DNA from: Daejeonella oryzae DSM 19973
GTDB lineage: Bacteria; Bacteroidota; Bacteroidia; Sphingobacteriales; Sphingobacteriaceae
DNA length: 64,000 nucleotides
Direction: 5' to 3'
Assembly (NCBI RefSeq): GCF_000422945.1
Contig: NZ_AUHA01000002.1
Coordinates: 744,001-808,000 of the forward strand
This document shows, piece after piece, positions 1 through 8,793 of the stretch (position 1 is the first letter of the stretch; each line of letters begins with the position of its first letter). The notes under the pieces were generated by a model. It saw nothing but the letters and a program-made list of their open reading frames with translations, did no database searches and was not told the DNA's origin. Both the position numbers and the translations under genes were made by a program.

Positions 1-14
1 AAAATAGCATTAAT

Positions 15-434
15 TCAATTAGTTATCTCTGCAGTTATATTCCTTGAAGTTTCACTTACTACTTCAATCGTCACCTTGACAAATGAATCAGGCCACAAAT
101 CCTTAACTTGCTCAGGCCATTCAATAAAGCAATAGTTGCCTGAATATAAATATTCTTCAAAGCCAATATCAAAAGCCTCTTCCTGACTTTTAATCCTGTA
201 AAAGTCAAAATGATAAATTAAACCTTTAGATAAGGGATATTCATTCACCAGAGAATAGGTTGGACTTGATACAGAATCAGTAACTCCCAATTGATGGCAA
301 AGAGCTTTAATCAAAGTGGTTTTACCGGCTCCCATGTCACCAAAAAAAAGAAATATTTTATGATCACCCGCAACTTTCAAAAGCCGGCTTGCCGCTTCAG
401 AAAGTTGCTCAGGGTTTTCGGCTTTAAAATTCAT
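15..434 (-). CDS. tsaE: tRNA threonylcarbamoyladenosine biosynthesis ATPase TsaE
   Basis: TsaE is the small ATPase that works with TsaD and TsaB to make N6-threonylcarbamoyladenosine at position 37 of ANN-decoding tRNAs in the cytoplasm. The 139-residue protein has the family's usual length. A Walker A loop GDMGAGKTT lies at residues 32-40, followed by the SSPTY segment at 57-61, HFDFYR at 75-80 and IEWPEQ at 104-109, all typical of the family. The ATG start is the only good one. It lies 56 bases downstream of porX on the same strand, so the two may be cotranscribed. The call is secure from the motifs. Confidence 0.95.
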   Translation of the reverse strand: MNFKAENPEQLSEAASRLLKVAGDHKIFLFFGDMGAGKTTLIKALCHQLGVTDSVSSPTYSLVNEYPLSKGLIYHFDFYRIKSQEEAFDIGFEEYLYSGNYCFIEWPEQVKDLWPDSFVKVTIEVVSETSRNITAEITN

Positions 435-489
435 AGAACAAAATTAACATTCTGCCCGATTCAGCAATCTTTTAAAGCAATTTTTTCAA

Positions 490-2043
490 CTAACGGGGAG
501 TGTACGTTACAAAAGGAACTATTACCTCCTCTAAAGATATACCCCCGTGCTGGAAAGTAGAATTAAAATAATTCACAAACTGATTATAATTATTTGGATA
601 AACAAAATAGCTGTCTTCCTTAGCAAAAATAAAGCTCGAACTTATATGCAATTTAGGAAGCATCGCATCATGCGGATTTTTAATATGAAAGACGTCCTTG
701 GCAATAAAATTCAGGTTTTTCCCCTGCTTATACCTCAAATTTGTGTTTGTATTTCTATCGCCGATAACCTTACTCGGATGTTTTACGCTAATTGTTCCGT
801 GATCAGTAGTTATAATTAATTTGATCTTTTTTTGCGAAAGCTTCTTCAACGCATCAAGCAATGGAGAATGCTCAAACCAGGATAAGGTTAATGATCTGTA
901 AGCGGCTTCATCATTTGCAAGTTCGCGGATCATGGCCATTTCTGTACGTGCATGCGATAACATATCCACAAAGTTGTAGACAATCACGTTCAGATCATTA
1001 CTCATCATATTATTAATATTTTCAGTAACATCTTTACCCTGCTCAAAAGTTAAAACCTTATGGTAAGAATACTTACATTCTTTGCGAAGACCTCTTTGAA
1101 TATGATCTGCCAGGAATTTTTCTTCATGCAGATTTTTTCCTCCTTCATCTTCATCATTCTGCCACATATCCGGAAAACGTTTTTCCATTTCCAGGGGCAT
1201 TAAACCTGAAAAAATAGCATTTCGGGCATATTGTGTTGCTGTAGGCAAAATGCTGTAATAGCTGTCTTCAGCTTCAACATGATAATATTCGGTGAGGATA
1301 GAATTGATCATTTTCCACTGATCATATCTTAAATTATCTATCAAAACAAAAAATACGGGCACATTAGTTTCCAGTAACGGAAACACCTTCTTTTTAAATA
1401 ATTGATTAGACATTACCGGACCACTTTCCGGATCTTTAATCCAGGAGAGGTAGTTTTTTTCAATGAACTTACAGAACTGAACATTTGCTTCCGACTTTTG
1501 CATTGTCAGAATTTCGTGCATGCCGGCATCTTCCAGTTTTTCAAGTGAGAGTTCCCAGTAAACCAATTTCTTATATACATCAACCCATTCAGAAAAGCTC
1601 AGATTTTCGTTCAATGTCATTCCCAGCGTTCTAAAATCCTGCTGATAAGCCATTGACGTTTTCTCGCTAACCAGTCGCTTATTATCAATCAGCTTTTTAA
1701 TGGTTAAAAGAATTTGCTTTGGATTAACCGGTTTGATCAGATAATCATCAATTTTAAATCCGATGGCATCTTCCATCAGATATTCCTCTTCGTTTTTTGT
1801 AATCAAAACAATGGGGACATCCGGATTAATGCTTTTGATTTTTGCTAGCGTTTCTAATCCAGTTAAACCGGGCATATTTTCATCCAAAAAAACCAAATCG
1901 AATTTTTCTTTCTTGAACAAATCAAGGGCATCATTACCATTGGTAACTGTCTTTAAATTGTATCCCTTCTCGTTTAAAAATAATATATGTGGTTTTAACA
2001 GATCGATTTCATCATCGGCCCATAAAATGGTTGTTTCCTGCAT
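490..2043 (-). CDS. porX: PorX: response regulator with PglZ domain, type IX secretion regulator
   Basis: This 517-residue protein joins an N-terminal receiver (acidic D10/D11, phospho-acceptor D54 in FLDENMPG, K104) to a PglZ-type alkaline-phosphatase-fold domain covering about 190-515. Likely metal or catalytic elements are IDNLRYDQW near 235-243, the PTATQYARN segment near 267-275, and DHG at 414-416. In Porphyromonas and Flavobacterium, PorX acts with the kinase PorY and the sigma factor SigP to control type IX secretion genes, and its PglZ domain has zinc-dependent phosphodiesterase activity. No porY or other T9SS gene is in this window. It lies directly upstream of tsaE. The domain order and the receiver are unmistakable; the link to T9SS is from the family. 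Confidence 0.93.
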   Translation of the reverse strand: MQETTILWADDEIDLLKPHILFLNEKGYNLKTVTNGNDALDLFKKEKFDLVFLDENMPGLTGLETLAKIKSINPDVPIVLITKNEEEYLMEDAIGFKIDDYLIKPVNPKQILLTIKKLIDNKRLVSEKTSMAYQQDFRTLGMTLNENLSFSEWVDVYKKLVYWELSLEKLEDAGMHEILTMQKSEANVQFCKFIEKNYLSWIKDPESGPVMSNQLFKKKVFPLLETNVPVFFVLIDNLRYDQWKMINSILTEYYHVEAEDSYYSILPTATQYARNAIFSGLMPLEMEKRFPDMWQNDEDEGGKNLHEEKFLADHIQRGLRKECKYSYHKVLTFEQGKDVTENINNMMSNDLNVIVYNFVDMLSHARTEMAMIRELANDEAAYRSLTLSWFEHSPLLDALKKLSQKKIKLIITTDHGTISVKHPSKVIGDRNTNTNLRYKQGKNLNFIAKDVFHIKNPHDAMLPKLHISSSFIFAKEDSYFVYPNNYNQFVNYFNSTFQHGGISLEEVIVPFVTYTPR

Positions 2044-2136
2044 TAGTGTAATATTTAAGTATTATAAAGACCAGAATCACGTTTAAATTCATAATCTCAT
2101 TAAAATTAACAATTTTTGTGCCTTAGCCTTCCACGA

Positions 2137-3372
2137 TTGAATAAGAAAAAAATTATTAATGATCCGGTTTACGGATTTATAACTATTCCTTCTGAATTAA
2201 TCTTCGATTTAATTCAGCATCCGTATGTTCAGAGGATGCGTTATATCAAACAGCTGGGCATGACTCATCTGGTTTACCCGGGTGCGCTGCATACCCGTTT
2301 TCATCATGCTATAGGCGCCATGCACCTTATGGGACTGGCTGTAGAAACACTGCGAAGCAAAGGACATTCTATTTCAGAAGAAGAGGAGGAGGCAGTTACA
2401 ATTGCTATACTTTTACATGATATCGGCCACGGCCCATTTTCGCATGCGCTAGAGCACACTATTGTTGAAGGAATATCTCATGAGCATATTTCTGCTTTGC
2501 TCATGGATAATTTAAACCGTCAGTTTGGCGGAAAAATGGATATGGCTCTGTCAATTTTCAAAAAACGATACCCCAAAAAATTTCTTTACCAGTTGGTTTC
2601 CGGCCAGTTAGATATAGATCGCATGGATTATCTAAGCCGGGATAGTTTTTTTACAGGAGTTTCTGAAGGGGTTATCAGCTTCGACCGCATTATCAAAATG
2701 CTTGATGTGGTAAATGACCAGCTGGTGGTAGAAGAAAAAGGTATTTATTCAATTGAAAAATTTCTGATTGCACGCCGTTTAATGTACTGGCAGGTTTATT
2801 TACATAAAACAGTTATCGCGGCAGAGCAAATGCTGGTTAAAATCCTCGAAAGAGCAAAAGAAATATCCTTAACAGGAAGAGAGTTATTCGCAACACCCTG
2901 CTTTGCGCACTTTCTGAACAAGTCAATATCAAGAGAAGATTTTACCAATGACCCCCAACATCTCGAAAAATTTTCGAGACTTGATGATCATGATATATTT
3001 ACATCCATAAAAGTTTGGGCTAAAGATGAAGATTTGATTTTATCAACCCTTTGTCAGCACCTTATTGACAGGAATCTTTATCAGGTAGAAATAAGTAATG
3101 AACAGCCTTTAGCTGAAAATATTGATACTTTAGTAAACTCGGCCGGCATCCAATACAATGTAGATGAGGATGACGCATCTTATTTTGTATTTACCGATAC
3201 AATTAAGAACAATGCTTACAGCGTAGGTGATGGTAATATTAATCTTTTAATGAAAGATGGCAGTATTCAGGATATTACTATAGCCTCTGACAATTCCAAT
3301 TTGGAAGCACTTGCCAAGACTGTTAAAAAATATATTTTATGTTATCTGAAAGAATTGAAACAATCAGAATAA
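2137..3372 (+). CDS. HD domain phosphohydrolase (dNTPase-like)
   Basis: The protein is an HD-superfamily metal-dependent phosphohydrolase of the dGTPase/SAMHD1-like branch; the substrate is not certain but a nucleotide is likely. From a TTG start at 2137 (MNKKKIINDPVYGF) it has about 411 residues. Visible metal ligands are H56 in TRFHHAIG and H94-D95 in LLHDIGHGPFSH, with a further DIDRMDYLSRD segment near 150. An in-frame TTG at 2116 would add seven residues; I prefer 2137 because family members usually begin near NKKKIINDP. No ATG precedes the conserved region. It diverges from porX, with about 93 bases between the starts. Function within a pathway is not shown by its neighbours. Confidence 0.85.
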   Translation: MNKKKIINDPVYGFITIPSELIFDLIQHPYVQRMRYIKQLGMTHLVYPGALHTRFHHAIGAMHLMGLAVETLRSKGHSISEEEEEAVTIAILLHDIGHGPFSHALEHTIVEGISHEHISALLMDNLNRQFGGKMDMALSIFKKRYPKKFLYQLVSGQLDIDRMDYLSRDSFFTGVSEGVISFDRIIKMLDVVNDQLVVEEKGIYSIEKFLIARRLMYWQVYLHKTVIAAEQMLVKILERAKEISLTGRELFATPCFAHFLNKSISREDFTNDPQHLEKFSRLDDHDIFTSIKVWAKDEDLILSTLCQHLIDRNLYQVEISNEQPLAENIDTLVNSAGIQYNVDEDDASYFVFTDTIKNNAYSVGDGNINLLMKDGSIQDITIASDNSNLEALAKTVKKYILCYLKELKQSE

Positions 3373-3409
3373 ATACGTTTCTAAGTAAATAATGCTAACA
3401 CGGACAAAA

Positions 3410-3440
3410 TTTGTTCGTTAACTAATAACACCTAAATTTG
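3410..3440 (+). promoter_or_regulatory. Bacteroidota-type promoter for lpxD
   Basis: TTTG at 3410-3413 and TAAATTTG at 3433-3440 are separated by 19 bases, an exact fit to the known Bacteroidota consensus TTTG-N19-TAnnTTTG. The -7 box ends only four bases before the lpxD ATG at 3445, so a start 5-8 bases downstream of the box would give a leaderless transcript. This is inference from sequence. Confidence 0.6.
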
Positions 3441-3444
3441 CCGC

Positions 3445-4497
3445 ATGCAATTCACTGCACACCAGATTGGTCTTTTATTGAATGGAACCTTAGAAGGTAA
3501 TCCGGAGGTGTCAGTTAATCAACTGGCTAAAATCGAGGATGCTCAATCAGGATCACTTACGTTTTTAGCTAATCCCAAATACGAACAATTCCTGTATAAT
3601 ACACAGGCATCTGTGATTATAGTTAATGAAGATCTGGTTCTTTCTCAGCCGGTTCAGGCAACTTTAATAAGAGTTAAAGATGCATACAGCGCTTTTTCGA
3701 TCTTGTTAGATCAATATAATACCATCAAATTAGATAAGAAGGGAATAGAAGACCATTCTTTCATACATCCCACTGCTATAATTGGCAAAAACACGTATAT
3801 CGGTGCATTTGCTTACATCGGTCCTAATGTAAATGTTGGAGATAATACCAAAATCTATCCGCATGTATACCTGGGAGATAATGTATCCATAGGAAATAAT
3901 TCAACTCTTTTTTCTGGAGTAAAAGTATATTTTGATTGCCTTATTGGGGATCATGTAACTATACATTCTAGCACTGTAATAGGTAGCGATGGGTTTGGTT
4001 TTGCTCCTCAAAAAGATGGAAGTTTCCAAAAAGTTAGTCAGATAGGTAATGTGATCATTGAAGATCATGTGGAAATTGGTTCAAATACCTGTATTGATCG
4101 TGCTACTTTGGGATCGACAATAATTCGCAAAGGAGTTAAATTGGACAACCTGATACAAATAGCTCATAATGTAGAGATCGGATCAAATGCTGTGGTTGCT
4201 GCACAAACAGGTATTTCTGGAAGCGCCAAAATTGGTGAAAACTGTGTTATAGCCGGACAGGTTGGTGTGGTTGGTCATATTAATATTGCCAAAGGTTCTA
4301 ATATAGGGGCAAAATCCGGTGTCAACAATTCCATAAAAGAAGAGAATAAAAATTGGAATGGTGTTCCATTAACAAATTACAGGGAATCTTTAAAAATCCA
4401 GGTAATGATGCTTCGCCTTCCGGATATGTACAAAAAAATTGAAGAATTAGAAAAACAGATCTTAGAACTGACAGAAGGAAATAAAAAGCCGGTCTGA
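3445..4497 (+). CDS. lpxD: UDP-3-O-acylglucosamine N-acyltransferase LpxD
   Basis: LpxD adds the second 3-hydroxyacyl chain, from acyl carrier protein, to UDP-3-O-acylglucosamine in lipid A synthesis. The 350-residue protein has the N-terminal uridine-binding domain (about 1-95, beginning MQFTAHQIGLLLNG), a left-handed beta helix of hexapeptide repeats (about 105-300), the expected catalytic histidine H241 in QIAHNVEIG, and a C-terminal helix. It leads a tight plus-strand cluster with lpxC-fabZ and lpxA. The strong promoter-like sequence just before the ATG supports this start. Confidence 0.96.
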   Translation: MQFTAHQIGLLLNGTLEGNPEVSVNQLAKIEDAQSGSLTFLANPKYEQFLYNTQASVIIVNEDLVLSQPVQATLIRVKDAYSAFSILLDQYNTIKLDKKGIEDHSFIHPTAIIGKNTYIGAFAYIGPNVNVGDNTKIYPHVYLGDNVSIGNNSTLFSGVKVYFDCLIGDHVTIHSSTVIGSDGFGFAPQKDGSFQKVSQIGNVIIEDHVEIGSNTCIDRATLGSTIIRKGVKLDNLIQIAHNVEIGSNAVVAAQTGISGSAKIGENCVIAGQVGVVGHINIAKGSNIGAKSGVNNSIKEENKNWNGVPLTNYRESLKIQVMMLRLPDMYKKIEELEKQILELTEGNKKPV

Positions 4498-4516
4498 TTT
4501 TAAGGCAAGTACTATT

Positions 4517-5926
4517 ATGAACGTAAAACAAAGAACAATCAAGTCGGAGATTTCTGTTTCAGGTGTTGGACTGCATACCGGCCAGCCGGTAACAATGACA
4601 TTTAAACCCGCAGCAGAAAATCATGGCTATAAGTTTAAACGAATTGATTTGCCGGAATCTCCTGTAGTAGATGCGGATGTTGACAATGTAACCGATACTT
4701 CCCGTGGAACAACTATTTCGCAGAACGGAGCAAGTATCAGTACGGTTGAGCATGTTTTAGCAGGATTAGTTGGACTTGAAGTGGATAATGTTTTAATGGA
4801 ATTAGACGGGCCGGAAATTCCGATTATGGACGGAAGTGCTCTGATGTTTATAGAAGCCCTTGAAAAAGTAGGTTTTAAAGAGCAGGATGCCGACCGCGAA
4901 TATTATAATATCCCCAGTAATATTCATTATTCTGAACCAGACCGTAAGGTTGAAATTGTAGCCATGCCATTAGACGATTATCGTTTTACGTGTATGATTG
5001 ACTATAACTCTCAGGTTTTGGGCAGTCAGCATGCGGCAATTACCACCATATCTGAATTTAAAAAAGAAATAGCTTCCTGCAGAACTTTCTGCTTTTTGCA
5101 TGAGCTGGAAATGTTGCTGGAGAATAATTTGATAAAAGGCGGCGATCTGAATAATGCAATTGTTGTGGTTGATAAAAAAGTAACTCCCGAAGAACTGAAA
5201 CATCTGGCTGTTTTATTTAATCGGGATGATATTGATGTTGCACAGGAAGGGATTTTAAACAATATTAAACTGCGTCACCAGAATGAACCTGCCCGTCATA
5301 AATTACTAGATATGATTGGAGACCTGGCATTGGTTGGTGTTCCTTTAAAGGGCCATATTATGGCAGCCCGTCCGGGTCATGCGGCCAACATCGCTTTTGC
5401 CAAGAAGATTAAAGCCCAGATAAAAAAAGAAAAGAGTAAGAAACATGTACAGGTATACGATCCGAACGCAACACCGGTGTATGATACTGTAGAGGTGATG
5501 AATATATTACCTCATCGTCCGCCTATGCTGATGATCGATAAAATTATCGAGCTCACTAAAACCCATGTGGTGGGGGTTAAAAATGTGACTATGAACGAGC
5601 CGTTCTTTGTGGGTCACTTTCCGGATGCACCGGTAATGCCCGGAGTCTTACAGATTGAGGCTATGGCTCAAACCGGTGGAATTCTTGTATTAAATACAGT
5701 TCCGGATCCGGAAAATTACTTAACTTATCTTCTTAAAATTGAGAATGCCCGGTTCAAAGATAAGGTCCTTCCCGGAGATACGATCATTTTCCGCTGCGAT
5801 CTGATGGCACCTATTCGCCGCGGTATTGCACAAATGAGAGGTATAGGCATGGTTGGAGACCGAATAGTGGTTGAAGCAGAGCTTATGGCATTAATTTCAA
5901 GAGTTGAAGATAAAAAAGAAGCATGA
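4517..5926 (+). CDS. lpxC: Bifunctional LpxC-FabZ fusion (UDP-3-O-acyl-GlcNAc deacetylase / 3-hydroxyacyl-ACP dehydratase)
   Basis: The 469-residue protein joins two enzymes. Residues 1 to about 305 are LpxC, the zinc deacetylase that makes the committed step of lipid A synthesis: H79 in EHVL, H261 and D265 in HKLLDMIGD are the zinc ligands and H288 in RPGH the general acid. Residues about 322-469 are FabZ, the hotdog-fold dehydratase of fatty acid elongation, with H367 in GHFPD and E381 in QIEAMAQ. A Lys-rich linker near 298-310 separates them. This fusion is typical of Bacteroidota and places competing uses of 3-hydroxyacyl-ACP on one polypeptide. The stop overlaps the lpxA start (ATGA), so translation is probably coupled. 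Confidence 0.97.
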   Translation: MNVKQRTIKSEISVSGVGLHTGQPVTMTFKPAAENHGYKFKRIDLPESPVVDADVDNVTDTSRGTTISQNGASISTVEHVLAGLVGLEVDNVLMELDGPEIPIMDGSALMFIEALEKVGFKEQDADREYYNIPSNIHYSEPDRKVEIVAMPLDDYRFTCMIDYNSQVLGSQHAAITTISEFKKEIASCRTFCFLHELEMLLENNLIKGGDLNNAIVVVDKKVTPEELKHLAVLFNRDDIDVAQEGILNNIKLRHQNEPARHKLLDMIGDLALVGVPLKGHIMAARPGHAANIAFAKKIKAQIKKEKSKKHVQVYDPNATPVYDTVEVMNILPHRPPMLMIDKIIELTKTHVVGVKNVTMNEPFFVGHFPDAPVMPGVLQIEAMAQTGGILVLNTVPDPENYLTYLLKIENARFKDKVLPGDTIIFRCDLMAPIRRGIAQMRGIGMVGDRIVVEAELMALISRVEDKKEA

Positions 5927-6708
5927 TCCAACCTCTAGCATACATCCATCCGCAGGCAATAATTGCCGAAAATGTAGTCATTGAACCTTTCGTAACCATC
6001 TATAAAGATGTGGTTATAGGCGAAGGAACCTGGATTGGTTCTAACGTAACTATTATGGATGGAGCACGCATTGGCAAAAATTGCAGAATCTTTCCGGGCG
6101 CAGTAATTTCTGCTCCTCCTCAGGATCTGAAATATAAAGGAGAAGCAACTACCGTTACTGTTGGCGACAATACAATAATCCGTGAATGCGTAACCTTAAA
6201 CCGCGGAACCGCATTAGATAAAAACACGACAACCATTGGCAGCAACTGCCTTTTAATGGCGTATGTACACATCGCACATGATTGCGTGATTGGGAATAAT
6301 GTCATTATTGCCAACTCCGTTCAGCTTGCCGGACACATAGAAGTGGAGGATTATGCATTTATAGGAGGAGCTTCAGCGGTACATCAATTTGTTTCCATAG
6401 GTGCACATTCTATTATTTCAGGAGGATCTCTGGTTCGTAAGGATGTGCCTCCTTATACTAAAGCCGGCCGCGAACCCTTATCCTATGTAGGGATAAATTC
6501 TGTAGGATTAAGAAGAAGAGGATATACCTCTGATCAGATTAATGAAATTCAGGATATTTACCGCACTATTTTCTTAAAGAAATTTAATATTAGCAGAGCG
6601 CTGGATATTATTGAAACTGAAAGGGAGCCAACCGAAATTCGCGATGAAATTCTCGGGTTCATCCGAAATTCAAATCGCGGCGTAATGAAGGGCTTTGGAA
6701 ACTCCTGA
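5923..6708 (+). CDS. lpxA: UDP-N-acetylglucosamine O-acyltransferase LpxA
   Basis: LpxA carries out the first step of lipid A synthesis, moving a 3-hydroxyacyl chain from ACP to the 3-hydroxyl of UDP-GlcNAc. The 261-residue length is standard. Hexapeptide repeats run from about residue 5 to 175, with the catalytic histidine H119 in VHIAHDCVIG and the C-terminal helical domain carrying GLRRRGYT. The ATG overlaps the stop of lpxC-fabZ by four bases. All three lipid A genes here belong to one transcription unit. Confidence 0.97.
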   Translation: MIQPLAYIHPQAIIAENVVIEPFVTIYKDVVIGEGTWIGSNVTIMDGARIGKNCRIFPGAVISAPPQDLKYKGEATTVTVGDNTIIRECVTLNRGTALDKNTTTIGSNCLLMAYVHIAHDCVIGNNVIIANSVQLAGHIEVEDYAFIGGASAVHQFVSIGAHSIISGGSLVRKDVPPYTKAGREPLSYVGINSVGLRRRGYTSDQINEIQDIYRTIFLKKFNISRALDIIETEREPTEIRDEILGFIRNSNRGVMKGFGNS

Positions 6709-6744
6709 TAAGCTTCTGACTTTATCCTTTTACAGGAAAAATTA

Positions 6745-7362
6745 ATGCAAATAGTTTTAGAGAAAATTGGCCGCAGGTTTAATCGTGACTGGATATTTAA
6801 AGAAATTTCCTTTACTTTTAAAATGAATGAGTCGTACGCCATTTTAGGTGCAAATGGCTCAGGTAAATCAACACTGCTTCAAATAATCGCGGGCAATTTA
6901 ACTTCTTCTGCCGGAACGGTTTCCTATTCAGAAAATGATCGTGCCATCCATATTGAAAATGTATATTCCCATTTAAGTATGGCAGCTCCTTATATGGAGT
7001 TAATTGAAGAATTTACTTTACAGGAAATAATCGATTTTCATTTCAGTTTTAAAAGCTACCGCGATGGTATGGATTCAAAAGACTTTCTTGCCCTTCTGGC
7101 ATTAGATAAAGCACAGCATAAAGCCTTAAAATACTTCTCATCAGGGATGAAACAGCGGGTAAAACTAGCTTTGGCATTTTGTTCCCAAACACCGGTTTTA
7201 TTATTAGATGAACCAACAGCCAACCTTGACAACCAGGGGATTCACTGGTATTTATCTCTTATTGAAAAATTCTCACTTAATCGCTTAGTCATTGTTTGTT
7301 CCAACCAGGAACACGAATATAAATTCTGTAAGCAAACATTAAATGTTGCTGATTATAAGTAA
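6745..7362 (+). CDS. Small ABC transporter ATP-binding protein (CcmA-like)
   Basis: A 205-residue nucleotide-binding subunit with Walker A GANGSGKST at 35-43, signature SSGMKQR at 132-138, and Walker B VLLLDE at 151-156 followed by PTANLD. The short length and compact layout resemble CcmA-type and other small ATPases. No membrane permease is encoded next to it, so the transported substrate is unknown; it may pair with a permease elsewhere. It starts 36 bases after lpxA and may ride on the lipid A transcript. Confidence 0.85.
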   Translation: MQIVLEKIGRRFNRDWIFKEISFTFKMNESYAILGANGSGKSTLLQIIAGNLTSSAGTVSYSENDRAIHIENVYSHLSMAAPYMELIEEFTLQEIIDFHFSFKSYRDGMDSKDFLALLALDKAQHKALKYFSSGMKQRVKLALAFCSQTPVLLLDEPTANLDNQGIHWYLSLIEKFSLNRLVIVCSNQEHEYKFCKQTLNVADYK

Positions 7363-7504
7363 GAACTCCGCTTCACAGATCTAAATTTCTTATACAACTA
7401 CTGTTTTCTAATTAAAAAAATCATCGTTTAAACAACTGTAATGACGATTTTTCAAATCATCAAAAAATATTTTCACAAATCGTTTTTTTATAGAATAAAC
7501 AATA

Positions 7505-7512
7505 TATCTTTG
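7505..7512 (+). promoter_or_regulatory. Putative -7 box upstream of efp
   Basis: TATCTTTG fits the Bacteroidota -7 consensus TAnnTTTG and lies 25 bases before the efp ATG. The surrounding 175-base gap (7363-7537) is very AT-rich; a clear TTTG at the -33 position is not present. This is a plausible promoter for efp, separate from the lipid A cluster. Confidence 0.4.
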
Positions 7513-7537
7513 CGGCTCGAAATCCGGAACAAATTCA

Positions 7538-8098
7538 ATGGCAAAAGCATCTGATATAAAGAATGGAAATATCCTTCGCCTTAATGGAGAACTGGTAGTG
7601 GTAGAGGAATTTATTCACCGCACTCCAGGAAAAGGCGGTGCGTTCTATATAGGCAAGTTGCGCAACATTAAAACAGGCAAAACAGTTGAAGCCCGTATGG
7701 GTACTGACGAGCAGGTTGAGATTTGCCGGGTTGAAACAAATGATTATCAGTATTTATACGAAGAAGGTGATTATTATGTAGTAATGGATAATACATCATT
7801 CGAACAATTTAACATTCCAAAATCTCTTTTCGGCGAAGCAGCACGCTTTCTTAAAGAAGGAATGAATGTAATTGTTTCTATGGAAAGTGAAGAGCCAATT
7901 ATGGCGCAGGCACCACAATTTGTAGAATTAGAAGTAACATACACAGAACCTGCAGTTAAAGGTGATACCTCAACAAACGCTTTAAAAAGCGCAACAGTTG
8001 GAACAGGCGTTGAAATAAAAGTGCCGATGTTTGTTAATCAGGGAGATAAAGTAAAAGTTGATACCCGTTCCGGGAGTTATATAGAAAGAGTTAAATAG
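7538..8098 (+). CDS. efp: Translation elongation factor P
   Basis: EF-P binds between the P and E sites of the ribosome and relieves stalling at polyproline stretches. The 186-residue protein has the three-domain EF-P layout; the tip loop HRTPGKGG carries lysine K32 at the position that is modified in many bacteria. The C-terminal segment GDKVKVDTRSGSYIERVK is the family signature. An intrinsic terminator follows at 8143-8175, so efp is probably a single-gene unit or the end of the upstream one. No modifying enzyme gene is visible in this window. Confidence 0.97.
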   Translation: MAKASDIKNGNILRLNGELVVVEEFIHRTPGKGGAFYIGKLRNIKTGKTVEARMGTDEQVEICRVETNDYQYLYEEGDYYVVMDNTSFEQFNIPKSLFGEAARFLKEGMNVIVSMESEEPIMAQAPQFVELEVTYTEPAVKGDTSTNALKSATVGTGVEIKVPMFVNQGDKVKVDTRSGSYIERVK

Positions 8099-8142
8099 TT
8101 TTTTGACTATAAAGATAAGGTTTAGGTTTAGGTTGATTAGTG

Positions 8143-8175
8143 CGGTCTCAATTAATTTGAGGCCGTTTTTTTTTT
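8143..8175 (+). terminator. Rho-independent terminator after efp
   Basis: CGGTCTCAA and TTGAGGCCG form a nine-pair stem with one G-U pair and a six-base loop, directly followed by a run of more than ten T. It lies 45 bases past the efp stop and is one of the clearest terminators in the window. Confidence 0.85.
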
Positions 8176-8219
8176 GGATTTTTCTCGGCGAAAATTAACA
8201 GAGTTTTATACATTGCGAT

Positions 8220-8792
8220 GTGTACAAAGAAACTCTACGTAAAACATATTTAGAGCGAAGAAAGAACTTAAGCCGCTCGCAATATTGGACTTTAAACGAA
8301 AACCTGCTGGAGCAGGTAGCAAAAATTAACTGGGATCAGTTTAAATTAGTGCATTTGTTTATGCCCATTAATAAGCATCTGGAAGTTGACACATTTTCCA
8401 TTCTGGAATATTTTAAAGAGAAAGAGCCTCAGCTAAAAATCGTTATTCCGCGTACCAACTTCGATTTAATTGAAATTGAAAATGTATTATTTGATCCCAT
8501 ATATACCATTCTGGGACGTAATAAATACGATATTCCGGAACCAATTCACGGAAAAATAATTTCATCAAGCCAGATTGACGCCGTTTTTGTTCCCCTGCTG
8601 GCTTTTGACCTGAAGGGTAACCGAGTAGGTTACGGAAAAGGATTTTATGATAAATTTTTAAAAACCTGCCGGAATGATGTTCAAAAGATTGGTCTGTCAT
8701 TCTTTGACCCGGTAGATCAAATCAATGATTTAAATGAATTTGATATCCCTTTAAACGCATGTATAACACCGTCAAAAATTTGGGAATTTTAG
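8220..8792 (+). CDS. 5-formyltetrahydrofolate cyclo-ligase family protein
   Basis: The enzyme converts 5-formyltetrahydrofolate to 5,10-methenyltetrahydrofolate with ATP, feeding a storage folate back into one-carbon metabolism. The 190-residue protein carries the family motif GYGKGFYD at 137-144 and a basic N-terminal segment (LRKTYLERR). The start is GTG at 8220; an overlapping ATG at 8218 is out of frame and stops after eleven codons. It converges with hutG with almost no gap (stop at 8792, hutG stop at 8794). Confidence 0.92.
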   Translation: MYKETLRKTYLERRKNLSRSQYWTLNENLLEQVAKINWDQFKLVHLFMPINKHLEVDTFSILEYFKEKEPQLKIVIPRTNFDLIEIENVLFDPIYTILGRNKYDIPEPIHGKIISSSQIDAVFVPLLAFDLKGNRVGYGKGFYDKFLKTCRNDVQKIGLSFFDPVDQINDLNEFDIPLNACITPSKIWEF

Positions 8793-8793
8793 A

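Noticed and set aside
2116-2136. Upstream TTG start for the HD hydrolase
   Set aside because: It adds seven residues not typical of the family; the TTG at 2137 begins at the conserved NKKKIINDP segment.
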